Assembly (NCBI RefSeq): GCF_036511935.1
Contig: NZ_AP028878.1
Span: 1,736,001 to 1,800,000, forward strand
DNA: 64,000 bases
Source of the DNA: Marinobacter nanhaiticus D15-8W
Lineage (GTDB): Bacteria; Pseudomonadota; Gammaproteobacteria; Pseudomonadales; Oleiphilaceae
Direction: 5' to 3'
This document shows, in pieces, positions 55,076 through 63,107 of the stretch. Position 1 is the first letter of the stretch. Each line of letters starts with the position of its first letter. A program made the translations under genes and the position numbers. The notes under the pieces are model-generated. The model was given only the letters and a program-made list of their open reading frames with translations, was not told the DNA's origin and did not search any database.

Positions 55076-55671
55076 GAGGCCTCAAGGCGTTTCATTTGGC
55101 GGTTGTGCCACCGGGACAGCGAGAGCAGGGCGACAATGGCGCCACCCAGGCACCAGAGCATGTCGGATTGGGTATCCCAAACGTACCCCTGGGTTCCCAG
55201 GAAGGCTTCGGCCTCCTGGCCACTGGCCAACGCCACCCACCACTCAATAAGTTCGTAGAACGCACTCAGGGCCAGTGCGAAGCACACGACAAAGAAGTTC
55301 GTCCAGCGTTTACCGTTGATTACCTCCAGGCGAACCACGATTTCCCGCGCGATCATGACCGGCACGAAGCCCTGGGCGAAATGCCCCAACTTATCGTAGT
55401 TGTTGCGCTCCCAGCCGAAGACCTCACCCAGCCAATCGAACAGGGGCACTTCCGCATAGGTGTAGTGGCCACCGACGATCAGGATGATGCTGTGAATCAG
55501 GATCAGCACATAAAGTAGCGGTGTCAGCGGGAAACGGCTGCGGGTGATTGCCAGGGCCACGAAACCAAGCACGGCAGGCATGACTTCCAGCACCCAGGTC
55601 AGGGGATCGAAAGGGTCGATGGCGGACCAGATCAGAACAGCGGCAAAAGCGCCGACCCAGGCGTAAGTCAT
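55072..55671 (-). CDS. DUF2238 (YjdF-like) inner-membrane protein
   Basis: 199 residues with about six membrane helices (FAAVLIWSAIDPF, LLYVLILIHSIILIVGGHYT, FFVVCFALALSAFYELIEWW and others). GGHYTYAEVP, YDKLGHFAQGFVP and FYELIEWW are DUF2238 motifs with conserved His, Asp and Glu that may form a polar site inside the membrane. The Cys-containing C-terminus DTQSDMLWCLGGA is also typical. Function not known. It is a single gene, convergent with the BLUF sensor. Confidence 0.82.
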   Translation of the reverse strand: MTYAWVGAFAAVLIWSAIDPFDPLTWVLEVMPAVLGFVALAITRSRFPLTPLLYVLILIHSIILIVGGHYTYAEVPLFDWLGEVFGWERNNYDKLGHFAQGFVPVMIAREIVVRLEVINGKRWTNFFVVCFALALSAFYELIEWWVALASGQEAEAFLGTQGYVWDTQSDMLWCLGGAIVALLSLSRWHNRQMKRLEAS

Positions 55672-55834
55672 TGTCGTTGATTCCCTTGTAATGAAGCTAT
55701 GAATGTTGTTTATGGAGAAGAATAACTGATATTGATTTGCCTCATTTTTGTAATCGCATTAGCTTGAGGCCTTTCATCTGCGGTATCAAATGCCATAGCT
55801 CACCGACGAATAAAACCAATAGGAGAGGTCCTTA

Positions 55835-56812
55835 ATGCGCGCGATTCTCTGCAAGGAATACGGCCCGGCTGAAAGCCTGGTTATCGAAGATGTAAAGTCT
55901 CCGGAAGCCAAAGGCAGCGGCGTCAAGGTTCGCGTCAAGGCCGCTGGCCTGAATTTCCCGGATACGCTGATTATCGAAGGCAAGTATCAGCTCAAGCCCA
56001 CCATGCCGTTTTCACCGGGCGGCGAGATGGCTGGCGAAGTGCTGGAAGTGGGCGAGAAGGTCACCCGTTTCAAGCCGGGTGACCGGGTCATGGGCTTGAC
56101 CGGCTTCGGTGCCTTCGCCGAGGAGATCGTGGCGGCTGAGGCCAACCTGCTGCCGGTACCTGATGGCATGAGCGACGAGGAAGCCGCCGCCTTTACCATG
56201 GTTTACGGCACGTCTTATCACGCGCTCAAACAGCGGGCGAACATCCAGCCGGGGGAAACCCTGCTGGTATTGGGCGCCAGCGGTGGTGTAGGACTTGCGA
56301 CGGTAGAGTTGGGCAAGGCCATGGGCGCGCATGTTATTGCCGCGGCCAGCAGCGCCGAGAAGCTGGAAGTGGCCAGGCAGGCTGGTGCGGACGAGTTGCT
56401 CAACTACGCCGAAGAGCCGCTCAAGGACACGCTCAAGAAGATGACCAATAACAAGGGCGTGGACGTCATCTATGATCCGGTCGGTGGTGATTTCACCGAA
56501 CAGGCTCTGCGTGCAATGGCCTGGAACGGACGTCATTTGGTCATTGGCTTTGCTGCCGGCGACATTCCCAAGGTGCCCGCCAATCTGACCCTGCTCAAGG
56601 GTTGTGCATTGATCGGCGTATTCTGGGGCAACTTCACCCGCATGGAACCCGAGGTCAGCGCCCAGAACATGAAGGACCTTCTGAAGCTCTACGGTGAGGG
56701 CAAGATCAAGCCGAAGATCAGCGAGACCTTTGCGTTCGAGGATTATGTGGGTGCCTTGAACGCCCTGACCGGGCGCACCGCGACGGGTAAGGTTGTTCTG
56801 AAAGTCGGCTGA
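55835..56812 (+). CDS. NADPH:quinone oxidoreductase / medium-chain reductase (zinc-free)
   Basis: 325 residues. GLNFPDTLIIEGKYQ and the nucleotide-binding VLGASGGVGLATVELGKAMG are typical of the quinone oxidoreductase branch of the medium-chain dehydrogenase/reductase family; the structural and catalytic zinc Cys are absent. The sequence also resembles acyl-CoA-related MDRs. The atu cluster lies downstream on the other strand, but no direct link is shown. Substrate not certain. Confidence 0.85.
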   Translation: MRAILCKEYGPAESLVIEDVKSPEAKGSGVKVRVKAAGLNFPDTLIIEGKYQLKPTMPFSPGGEMAGEVLEVGEKVTRFKPGDRVMGLTGFGAFAEEIVAAEANLLPVPDGMSDEEAAAFTMVYGTSYHALKQRANIQPGETLLVLGASGGVGLATVELGKAMGAHVIAAASSAEKLEVARQAGADELLNYAEEPLKDTLKKMTNNKGVDVIYDPVGGDFTEQALRAMAWNGRHLVIGFAAGDIPKVPANLTLLKGCALIGVFWGNFTRMEPEVSAQNMKDLLKLYGEGKIKPKISETFAFEDYVGALNALTGRTATGKVVLKVG

Positions 56813-56856
56813 ATGGGGTGAGTCCACCTCATTGGACCGATGACTAGCTCCAGAAA

Positions 56857-56948
56857 TGTAGCCGACGCTTCAGCTTCGGAGGGCCCGCCAGGGCCCCGGG
56901 AATATCGGCAGGCCTGCGGCCTGCTCGGAAGCTGAAGCGTCCGCTACA
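56857..56948. repeat. Palindromic repeat, copy D
   Basis: 92 bp from TGTAGCCGACGCTTCAGC to CGCTACA, with inner hairpins GGGCCC-gcca-GGGCCC and GCAGGCC-tgc-GGCCTGC. The first unit of the tandem array. Confidence 0.8.
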
Positions 56949-56976
56949 TGCTCGTGCGATCAATCCGGTTCAGGTG

Positions 56977-57006
56977 TCAGAGATTGATCTCGTCGTTTTC
57001 AACCTG
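56977..57006 (-). pseudogene. Relic of atuH 3' end (copy 1)
   Basis: On the minus strand this reads as QVENDEINL followed by a stop, against QIENGEINF and stop in atuH. Identity to the gene end is 25 of 30 nt. It lies between array copies D and E. Confidence 0.7.
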
Positions 57007-57060
57007 ATCACCGCCTTGAGTTCGACCTCGTATAGTGGGGTTCGCCGTTAGCTCCAGAAA

Positions 57061-57154
57061 TGTAGCCGAAGTTTCAGCTTCGGAGGGCCCGCCAGGGCCC
57101 CGGGGGGATATCGGCAGGCCTGCGGCCTGCTCGGAAGCTGAAGCGTCCGCTACA
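57061..57154. repeat. Palindromic repeat, copy E
   Basis: 94 bp, second unit of the tandem array, 204 bp after copy D. Outer arm differs slightly (TGTAGCCGAAGTTTCAGC). Confidence 0.8.
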
Positions 57155-57182
57155 TGCTCGTGCGATCAATCCGGTTCAGGTG

Positions 57183-57212
57183 TCAGAGATTGATCTCGTC
57201 GTTTTCAACCTG
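57183..57212 (-). pseudogene. Relic of atuH 3' end (copy 2)
   Basis: Identical to relic 1 (QVENDEINL and stop). Before it, on the minus strand, about 13 more in-frame codons are open and end GGD-Q, with weak likeness to the AtuH tail. Confidence 0.7.
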
Positions 57213-57267
57213 ATCACCGCCTCGAGTCCCAACCTCGTATAGTGGGGTTGGCCATTAGCTTTAGAAA

Positions 57268-57360
57268 TGTAGCCGATGCTTCAGCTTCGGAGGGCCCGCC
57301 AGGGCCTCAGGACATATCGGCAGGCCTGCGGCCTGCTCGGAAGCTGAAGCGTCCGCTACA
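57268..57360. repeat. Palindromic repeat, copy F
   Basis: 93 bp, third unit of the tandem array, 207 bp after copy E. Confidence 0.8.
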
Positions 57361-57388
57361 TACTCGTGCGATCGATCCGGTTTAGGTG

Positions 57389-57418
57389 TCAGAAATTAAT
57401 CTTGCCGTTTTCAACCTG
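57389..57418 (-). pseudogene. Relic of atuH 3' end (copy 3)
   Basis: Reads QVENGKINF and stop on the minus strand. It shares the GGC and TTC codons with atuH and so is somewhat closer to the gene than relics 1 and 2. Confidence 0.7.
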
Positions 57419-57455
57419 ATCATCGCCTCAAGTCGTCGGCCACTAGCTTTAGAAA

Positions 57456-57549
57456 TGTAGCCGACGCTTCAGCTTCGGAGGGCCCGCCAGGGCCCCGGGG
57501 ATATATCGGCAGGCCTGCGGCCTGCTCGGAAGCTGAAGCGTCCGCTACA
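57456..57549. repeat. Palindromic repeat, copy G
   Basis: 94 bp, last unit of the array, 26 bp before the atuH stop codon. Confidence 0.8.
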
Positions 57550-57575
57550 TGCTCGTGCGGTCGCCCGGCTCGGGG

Positions 57576-59408
57576 TCAGAAATTGATTTCGCCGTTTTCA
57601 ATCTGCCCAGCCAGTCCCGCATCCAAGCGCGTATATTCCTGGGTCTTGGGCAGCCAGGCATAAACGGCCTCACCGTCCCGATCCAACGAAAAGCCCGCCT
57701 TCTTCAGATCCACCTTCTTGTACTTGAAGGTCCCGGTTTTCTCGATAGCTGACGTCACCCTTACAAAGACTGGAATGGCATAGGGCGGCAGGTTCTCCTG
57801 CAGGTAGCGGAAGAGTGCCTGTACGTCGAAGTCGTCGACTTTGCCCTGTTGCGGCACAAGGGTCACCATGCCGGCTTTTCCGTTGGTGCCGGGGATCTCC
57901 ACGCCATAGACGATGGCTTCCTCGACCAGGCCGGATTCGTCGATGATGTTTTCAACTTCGGTGGTGGAGACGTTCTCGCCCTTCCAGCGGAAGGTGTCGC
58001 CCATGCGGTCCACGAACTGGAGGTGGCGCCAGCCGATTTCCTTCAGCACGTCGCCGGTATTGAACCAGGCGTCGCCTTTCTTGAAGGCGTCCCGCAGGAT
58101 CGAGTTCTCCGTGGCGTCTTTCTGGGTGTAGCCTTCGAAAGCCCACTTGGCGGTGATTTCACCCAAAAGCAGGCCAGGCTCGCCTTGCTTGACCTTCTCC
58201 ATGCGGCCCTTGCTGTCGCGGATCGGGTCCCGGGTGCCTTCGTGATACTTCACCAGCGCATACGGCGCTGTGGTGAAGCCGACGGTGTTCTCCATATTGA
58301 AGAAGTTGCTGAAGCCGATATTGCCCTCGCTGGAAGCGTAGAGCTCGGCCACGGTCTCGATACCGAAGCGCTCCTTGAACGGCCGCCAGATGGACGGGCG
58401 CAGGCCATTGCCGATCATTTTGGTCAGGCCGTGGTTCCGGTCGTCGGGGCTGGGAGGCTGGTTGAGCAGGTAGCGGCACAGCTCGCCCACATAGCCGAAT
58501 GTCGTGGCGCCGTAGCGGCGTACGTCGTTCCAGAATTCGCTCGCAGAAAACCTGCGCCGCAGGGCGATGGCGGAACCCCCGGAAAGCACCGAGCCCCAAC
58601 ACACCAGCAACGCGGTGGCGTGGTAAAGCGGCAACGTGGAATAGAGCACGTCGTTGGGCCCCATGTTCAACGTCATCAGGCCAAAGCCGCCGTATGCCTT
58701 GATGAACTTGCGGTGGGAGCCGCACGCCGCTTTGGGCAGGCCCGTCGTGCCGGAGGTGTAAATGTAGACGGCGGTGTCACCGAGGCGCGGGCCATTCTTG
58801 ACGGTGGGGTTATCTCCGCGATAGCCGCTGAGTTTCTGCGCCAGATTGATGTAGCCCTTCGGCGTCTCACCGAAATCATGGATGGAGTCCGTATCCGGCA
58901 GGAAGTGGTAGGGCGAAGAATGACCGAAGGCAACGTGGTCGCGTACGCCTTCGAAACTCTCCAGCAGCTCCTCGCCGACAACGATCAGTTGGGGCGCGAT
59001 CAGGTTGATGCTGTGCTCCAGCACCTTGCCTTTCTGTGAAGTATTGAGCATCGCGCAGGCCACACCGATCTTGGCGGCGCCGGCGACCATGGCCAGCAGC
59101 TCCGGGCGGTTCTCCAGCAGGATGGCGATGCTGTCGCCCTTCTTCAGGCCCTGGGCGCGGAGGTAATGGGCGATGCGATTGGCCCAGGCGTTGAATTCGG
59201 TGTAAGTGAGCCGGCGGTCGTCGTACATCACCGCCGGGCGGGACCCGTATTTCTGGGCATTGCGTTCGATCAGGGTGCCTAGGGTCAGTTCCTTGCGGTC
59301 GTCCTTGATGGAATAGTAGTACAGGCCCTTGGCGATGGCCGGGACCCGGCGCATGACGCCGGGCAACTGGCGGGCTATGTCGCGAACAGAAATGGTGTCT
59401 TGGGTCAT
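57576..59408 (-). CDS. atuH: AtuH-like acyl-CoA synthetase (FATP/very-long-chain type)
   Basis: 610-residue ATP-dependent acyl-CoA ligase. The AMP-binding motif is YIYTSGTTGLPKAA, LYASSEGNIGF and the conserved NTGDVLKEIG and DRMGDTFRWKGENVSTTEVE follow. These are hallmarks of the FATP/very-long-chain acyl-CoA synthetase branch, the type named AtuH in Pseudomonas. In the atu pathway it is the candidate for activating citronellate or geranylate. The ATG at 59408 (MTQDTIS) is preferred to one at 59456. It follows atuG by 63 bp and is the last gene of the cluster; the repeat array follows immediately. Confidence 0.85.
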   Translation of the reverse strand: MTQDTISVRDIARQLPGVMRRVPAIAKGLYYYSIKDDRKELTLGTLIERNAQKYGSRPAVMYDDRRLTYTEFNAWANRIAHYLRAQGLKKGDSIAILLENRPELLAMVAGAAKIGVACAMLNTSQKGKVLEHSINLIAPQLIVVGEELLESFEGVRDHVAFGHSSPYHFLPDTDSIHDFGETPKGYINLAQKLSGYRGDNPTVKNGPRLGDTAVYIYTSGTTGLPKAACGSHRKFIKAYGGFGLMTLNMGPNDVLYSTLPLYHATALLVCWGSVLSGGSAIALRRRFSASEFWNDVRRYGATTFGYVGELCRYLLNQPPSPDDRNHGLTKMIGNGLRPSIWRPFKERFGIETVAELYASSEGNIGFSNFFNMENTVGFTTAPYALVKYHEGTRDPIRDSKGRMEKVKQGEPGLLLGEITAKWAFEGYTQKDATENSILRDAFKKGDAWFNTGDVLKEIGWRHLQFVDRMGDTFRWKGENVSTTEVENIIDESGLVEEAIVYGVEIPGTNGKAGMVTLVPQQGKVDDFDVQALFRYLQENLPPYAIPVFVRVTSAIEKTGTFKYKKVDLKKAGFSLDRDGEAVYAWLPKTQEYTRLDAGLAGQIENGEINF

Positions 59409-59471
59409 GCTGCAGTCCAGTGTCTTGTGGTGAGGTTTTTCCCGACTCCAGATCACAGCACGCCTGGAGCT

Positions 59472-60296
59472 CTAGTCTAGAAACAGATCCGGCAACAGCG
59501 GTTTGTCCCCGGCCGAATAGCGGTAGCCCTCGAAATCCGTCACACCGGCCTCCCGCAATACATCTTCATCGATCAGCAGCTTGCCGGTCAGGGTTTCGTG
59601 GCTGTGGCCCAGTATGGTGGTCGCCGCGTCGGCCATGATTTCCGGCTTACGACCTTGGGCCATCATTTCGGGTCCGCCGACTTCGTACTCAATAGCGGCC
59701 GTGGCGATCAGTGTCTTGGGCCAGAGCGAGTTTACGGCGACCCCGTAGTTCCTGAATTCCTCCGCCATGCCCAACGTCAGCATCGACATGCCGTATTTTG
59801 TGGTGGTGTAGGCCCCGTATTGGGCGAACCACTTAGGCTCGATATTCAGCGGCGGCGACAAACTCAGGATATGCGCCCGCTCGGACTGCTTGAGCCAGGG
59901 CAGGGCAGCCTGGGAACAGGTGAAAACCGCGCGGGCATTGACCTGGTGCATCAGGTCGTAACGTTTGACCGGCAGTTTCTCCACGCCCTGTAAACGGATC
60001 GCCCCTGCGTTGTTGATCAGAGCATCGATACCACCGAAATGCTCGCCCGCCTGGTCGACCTTTTCCTTGACCATCCTCTCGTCACGCACATCCAGTACCA
60101 GTGCCAGGGCTTTGCCCCCGGCCTCTTCGACTTCCTCGGCGACTGAGTGAATCGTGCCGGGCAGCTTGGGATGTGGTTCATCCGATTTTGCAGCGATCAC
60201 CACGTTGGCGCCTTCCCGGCCGCAGGCCAGGGCGATGGCCCGGCCGATGCCGCGGCTGGCGCCTGTAATGAATACGGTTTTGTCCTTCATGCTCAT
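59472..60296 (-). CDS. atuG: AtuG-like short-chain dehydrogenase
   Basis: 274 residues. The cofactor motif TGASRGIGRAIA is at the start, NNAGAIR follows, and the active-site Tyr-Lys is in YGAYTTTKYGMSM. The overall pattern (KLPGTIHSVAEEVEEAGG, and SLWPKTLIATAAIE) fits the HSDL2-like group, to which AtuG of Pseudomonas belongs. Its ATG overlaps the atuF stop by 4 bp (ATGA), so the two are coupled. The reaction in terpene breakdown is not established. Confidence 0.85.
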   Translation of the reverse strand: MSMKDKTVFITGASRGIGRAIALACGREGANVVIAAKSDEPHPKLPGTIHSVAEEVEEAGGKALALVLDVRDERMVKEKVDQAGEHFGGIDALINNAGAIRLQGVEKLPVKRYDLMHQVNARAVFTCSQAALPWLKQSERAHILSLSPPLNIEPKWFAQYGAYTTTKYGMSMLTLGMAEEFRNYGVAVNSLWPKTLIATAAIEYEVGGPEMMAQGRKPEIMADAATTILGHSHETLTGKLLIDEDVLREAGVTDFEGYRYSAGDKPLLPDLFLD

Positions 60297-62266
60297 GCCG
60301 ATGCTCCTTCATTGGATGGTGTTTCCTCGCCGGATAGCGCAACCAGCAACTGCCGACGTTTGACCTGAGTGCCTGTGGTGACATGGACCGTTTCGACGAT
60401 GCCGTCACGCTCGGCAACCAGCGGGTGTTCCATCTTCATGGCTTCCAGCACTACCAGCGTATCACCCCGTTGCACGTTCTGACCCGGCTCGGCACGCACA
60501 TCGATAATAGCGCCGTCCATGGAGGCCAATACGCGGTCTGAGGCTCCGCCGTCCAGCATTGAAACCGGAGCATGGGTTACGTCCCGAACACAAAAAGCCC
60601 GGCTGAGCTGCTGCAAATATAGGCGATCGCCACAACGCTGATATTGGCAACGCTGACGAACGCCGTTGTCTATATAGTCCAGCTCGTGCTCCCCCAGCGA
60701 GGTCACCTCAAGCGTAGCGGACGAGTCACCGTCGGCAATCGTGAGTCTTTGCCGGTCCCATAATAAGCGAACGTCGTGATATTGATCGTCGACCGCCAGG
60801 CGCAGCGGCAAGGGCGTTGGCAGGCTATTGCTCCAGCGGCTGGTGGAGACGTCGTCGTAACTGAGCAGCAGAGCTGCCAACCCCAGCTCTTTTAGTGATG
60901 CGCGACCGGTCTGCATTGACGGATCGTCGGCGAAATCATTATCGAGGAACGCGGTTGTAGCCTCGCCGGCGATGAAGCATGGATGGGCCATAATCCGGCT
61001 GAGGAAACCCCGGTTGGTGGTCACGCCAAATACGCGGGTATCTTCCAGGGCCCGTTTCAGGCGGCGAATGGCCTCGGTGCGGGTCTCGCCATAGGCAATC
61101 ACTTTCGCCAGCATCGGATCGTAGAACGGCGAGATGGCATCGCCGGTACGTACGCCGCTGTCGTAGCGCAGCCCCGGCAATTCTGCCGGTGAATAGTCGA
61201 ACAGCGTGCCAGTCTGCGGCATAAAGTCGGTGGCGGGATCCTCGGCGTAGAGCCGCACTTCCACGGCATGACCGGTCAACCGGATATCATCCTGGGTCAG
61301 GGGGAGCGTTTCGCCTTCGGCCACGCGGATCTGCCATTGGACCAGGTCCTGTCCCGTTACCAGCTCAGTCACCGGGTGCTCGACTTGCAGTCGGGTGTTC
61401 ATCTCCAGGAAATAGAAGTTGCGGTCTTTGTCCACGAGGAATTCGACAGTGCCCGCGCCAACGTAGTCGCAGGCCTTGGCCGCCTTGACCGCGGCGTCGC
61501 CCATGGCTTCCCTCAACGCCGGCGTCATGAATGGAGAAGGGGCCTCCTCTACCACCTTCTGGTGCCGGCGCTGGATCGAACAGTCACGCTCGCCCAGGTG
61601 GATCACGTTACCGTGACGGTCAGCAAAGACCTGAACCTCGATATGGCGAGGCTCGATGACCGCCTTCTCAAGGATCAGCTCATCGTCGCCGAAGGCATTC
61701 TTCGCTTCCGAGCGGGCACGCTGGATCTGGTCTGGTAGCTGGGCGGCCTCACGGACGAGCCGCATGCCGCGGCCACCGCCGCCTGCGGAGGCCTTGATCA
61801 TCGCCGGAAAGCCCATTTTTTCCGCGGCGTCCTGCAATGCTTCGTCGGAAGCATTGGCCTGCTCAAAGCCGGGTACAACGGGCACCCCCGCTTCCTGCAT
61901 AGCGATCTTCGATCTTCGCTTGCTGCCCATCAGCTCGATGGCCTCGGCAGGTGGCCCGATAAAGACCAGCCCGGCATCGACGCAGGTGCTTGCAAAGGCG
62001 GCGTTTTCCGACAGGAAGCCATAGCCGGGGTGGATGGCATCCGCGCCTGTGCGTTTGGCCGCCTCGAGGATAGCTTCGATGTTCAGGTAGGAGGCGTTGA
62101 CCGTAGCAGGCCCGATACAGACGGCTTCTTCGGCGGTATGGACATGCAAGGCATCTTTATCGGCATCGCTGTATACCGCCACAGTGCGATAGCCCAGGGC
62201 GTGGGCTGTGCGCATGATGCGGACTGCGATCTCGCCCCGGTTGGCAATCAGAATCTTGTTGAGCAT
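60293..62266 (-). CDS. atuF: AtuF-like geranyl-CoA carboxylase alpha subunit (biotin carboxylase + BCCP)
   Basis: 657 residues. The biotin carboxylase part has LIANRGEIAVRIMRTA, the ATP-grasp loop KASAGGGGRGMRLV and EMNTRLQVEHPVTE. The biotinyl Lys is near residue 611 in LEAMKMEHPL. A middle region of low similarity joins them. Enzymes for methylcrotonyl-, acetyl/propionyl- and geranyl-CoA all have this design; the neighbours identify this one as the geranyl-CoA (AtuF) subunit, with a beta subunit (AtuC) expected outside the window. It starts 10 bp after atuE. Confidence 0.86.
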   Translation of the reverse strand: MLNKILIANRGEIAVRIMRTAHALGYRTVAVYSDADKDALHVHTAEEAVCIGPATVNASYLNIEAILEAAKRTGADAIHPGYGFLSENAAFASTCVDAGLVFIGPPAEAIELMGSKRRSKIAMQEAGVPVVPGFEQANASDEALQDAAEKMGFPAMIKASAGGGGRGMRLVREAAQLPDQIQRARSEAKNAFGDDELILEKAVIEPRHIEVQVFADRHGNVIHLGERDCSIQRRHQKVVEEAPSPFMTPALREAMGDAAVKAAKACDYVGAGTVEFLVDKDRNFYFLEMNTRLQVEHPVTELVTGQDLVQWQIRVAEGETLPLTQDDIRLTGHAVEVRLYAEDPATDFMPQTGTLFDYSPAELPGLRYDSGVRTGDAISPFYDPMLAKVIAYGETRTEAIRRLKRALEDTRVFGVTTNRGFLSRIMAHPCFIAGEATTAFLDNDFADDPSMQTGRASLKELGLAALLLSYDDVSTSRWSNSLPTPLPLRLAVDDQYHDVRLLWDRQRLTIADGDSSATLEVTSLGEHELDYIDNGVRQRCQYQRCGDRLYLQQLSRAFCVRDVTHAPVSMLDGGASDRVLASMDGAIIDVRAEPGQNVQRGDTLVVLEAMKMEHPLVAERDGIVETVHVTTGTQVKRRQLLVALSGEETPSNEGASA

Positions 62267-62276
62267 GCCCGTCGTC

Positions 62277-63098
62277 CTATGTGTCGTTTTTGGCGGCCCA
62301 GGCCGGTGGGCGTTTCTGCATGAACGCCAGGGTGCCCTCCGCCCCCTCCTCGCCGCGCACGGTTTCAGCGAACTGCTGGGCTGCTTCGTCCAGCAAATCG
62401 CTCATGGGCACCGTGCCGGCTTGATGCAGCAGCGCCTTGGTAGCGGCGGTCGCTTGCGGTGCACAGCGAATAAGCTGGTCTATGGCCGCGTCAGTCGCGG
62501 CGGCCAGGGCGCTTTCATTCTCCACCACCTGATGCACGATACCCAGCCGTTGGGCCTCGGCACCGTCGATCTTCAGGCCGAGCAGTGCCAGGCGGCGAGC
62601 CTGGGTCAGGCCGATGCGTTCCACCACGAAAGGCGCGATTTGCGCGGGAATAATGCCTAGGCTGGTTTCCGGCATGGCAAAGCGGGCGTTTTCTGCGGCA
62701 ATAGCCAGATCACTGACGCAGGCAAGACCAAAACCGCCGCCCATCACGGCGCCTTCGAGTACCGCAATGACCACTTGCGGTGCTTCGTTGACCTGCTGGA
62801 TCAGGCGACCGAATGCGCGATTCAGGTCGCGGAAAGGATCTTTGCCGGCCCCGGGCTTCTGGGAACGGGCCGCCGCCATATCGCGGATATCGCCTCCTGC
62901 ACAGAAGTGCCCGCCGGCGCCGCGTAGAATTATGGCGCGAATGGTGCAATCGGCCGCGATCTGATCGAACACCGTCGACATCTCCCGCACCATATCCAGG
63001 CTCATCGCATTGCGGCTCTCGGGCCGGTCGAGGGTGAGGTGCAGGATGGCGCCATACTGGCGCAGGGAAAGCGTCTGGCAGTCAGGCAGCGTGCTCAT
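62277..63098 (-). CDS. atuE: AtuE-like isohexenylglutaconyl-CoA hydratase (crotonase family)
   Basis: 273-residue crotonase-fold hydratase. HFCAGGDIRDM forms the oxyanion hole, GAVMGGGFGLACVSDLAI follows, and the second active-site region is FAMPETSLGIIPAQIAPFV. Where standard enoyl-CoA hydratases have a catalytic Glu (GGGxE), this protein has Gly-Phe-Gly, so only the second Glu (MPETS) is left; this is a feature of some specialised hydratases. It sits between atuD and atuF with gaps of 9 and 10 bp. Confidence 0.84.
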   Translation of the reverse strand: MSTLPDCQTLSLRQYGAILHLTLDRPESRNAMSLDMVREMSTVFDQIAADCTIRAIILRGAGGHFCAGGDIRDMAAARSQKPGAGKDPFRDLNRAFGRLIQQVNEAPQVVIAVLEGAVMGGGFGLACVSDLAIAAENARFAMPETSLGIIPAQIAPFVVERIGLTQARRLALLGLKIDGAEAQRLGIVHQVVENESALAAATDAAIDQLIRCAPQATAATKALLHQAGTVPMSDLLDEAAQQFAETVRGEEGAEGTLAFMQKRPPAWAAKNDT

Positions 63099-63107
63099 TG
63101 TGCCTCC

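Larger units (their letters stand above)
56813..57575. other. Intergenic region filled by a four-copy palindromic-repeat array
   Basis: 763 bp between two convergent genes. Four units of about 204, 207 and 188 bp spacing, each holding a palindromic repeat, a conserved linker (TGCTCGTGCGATC), and, in the three inner spacers, a 30-bp relic of the atuH 3' end. No gene. Confidence 0.8.

Noticed and set aside
56857..57549. CRISPR array
   Set aside because: The repeats are about 93 bp palindromes with conserved spacers; real CRISPR arrays have short repeats and unique spacers, and no cas gene is near.
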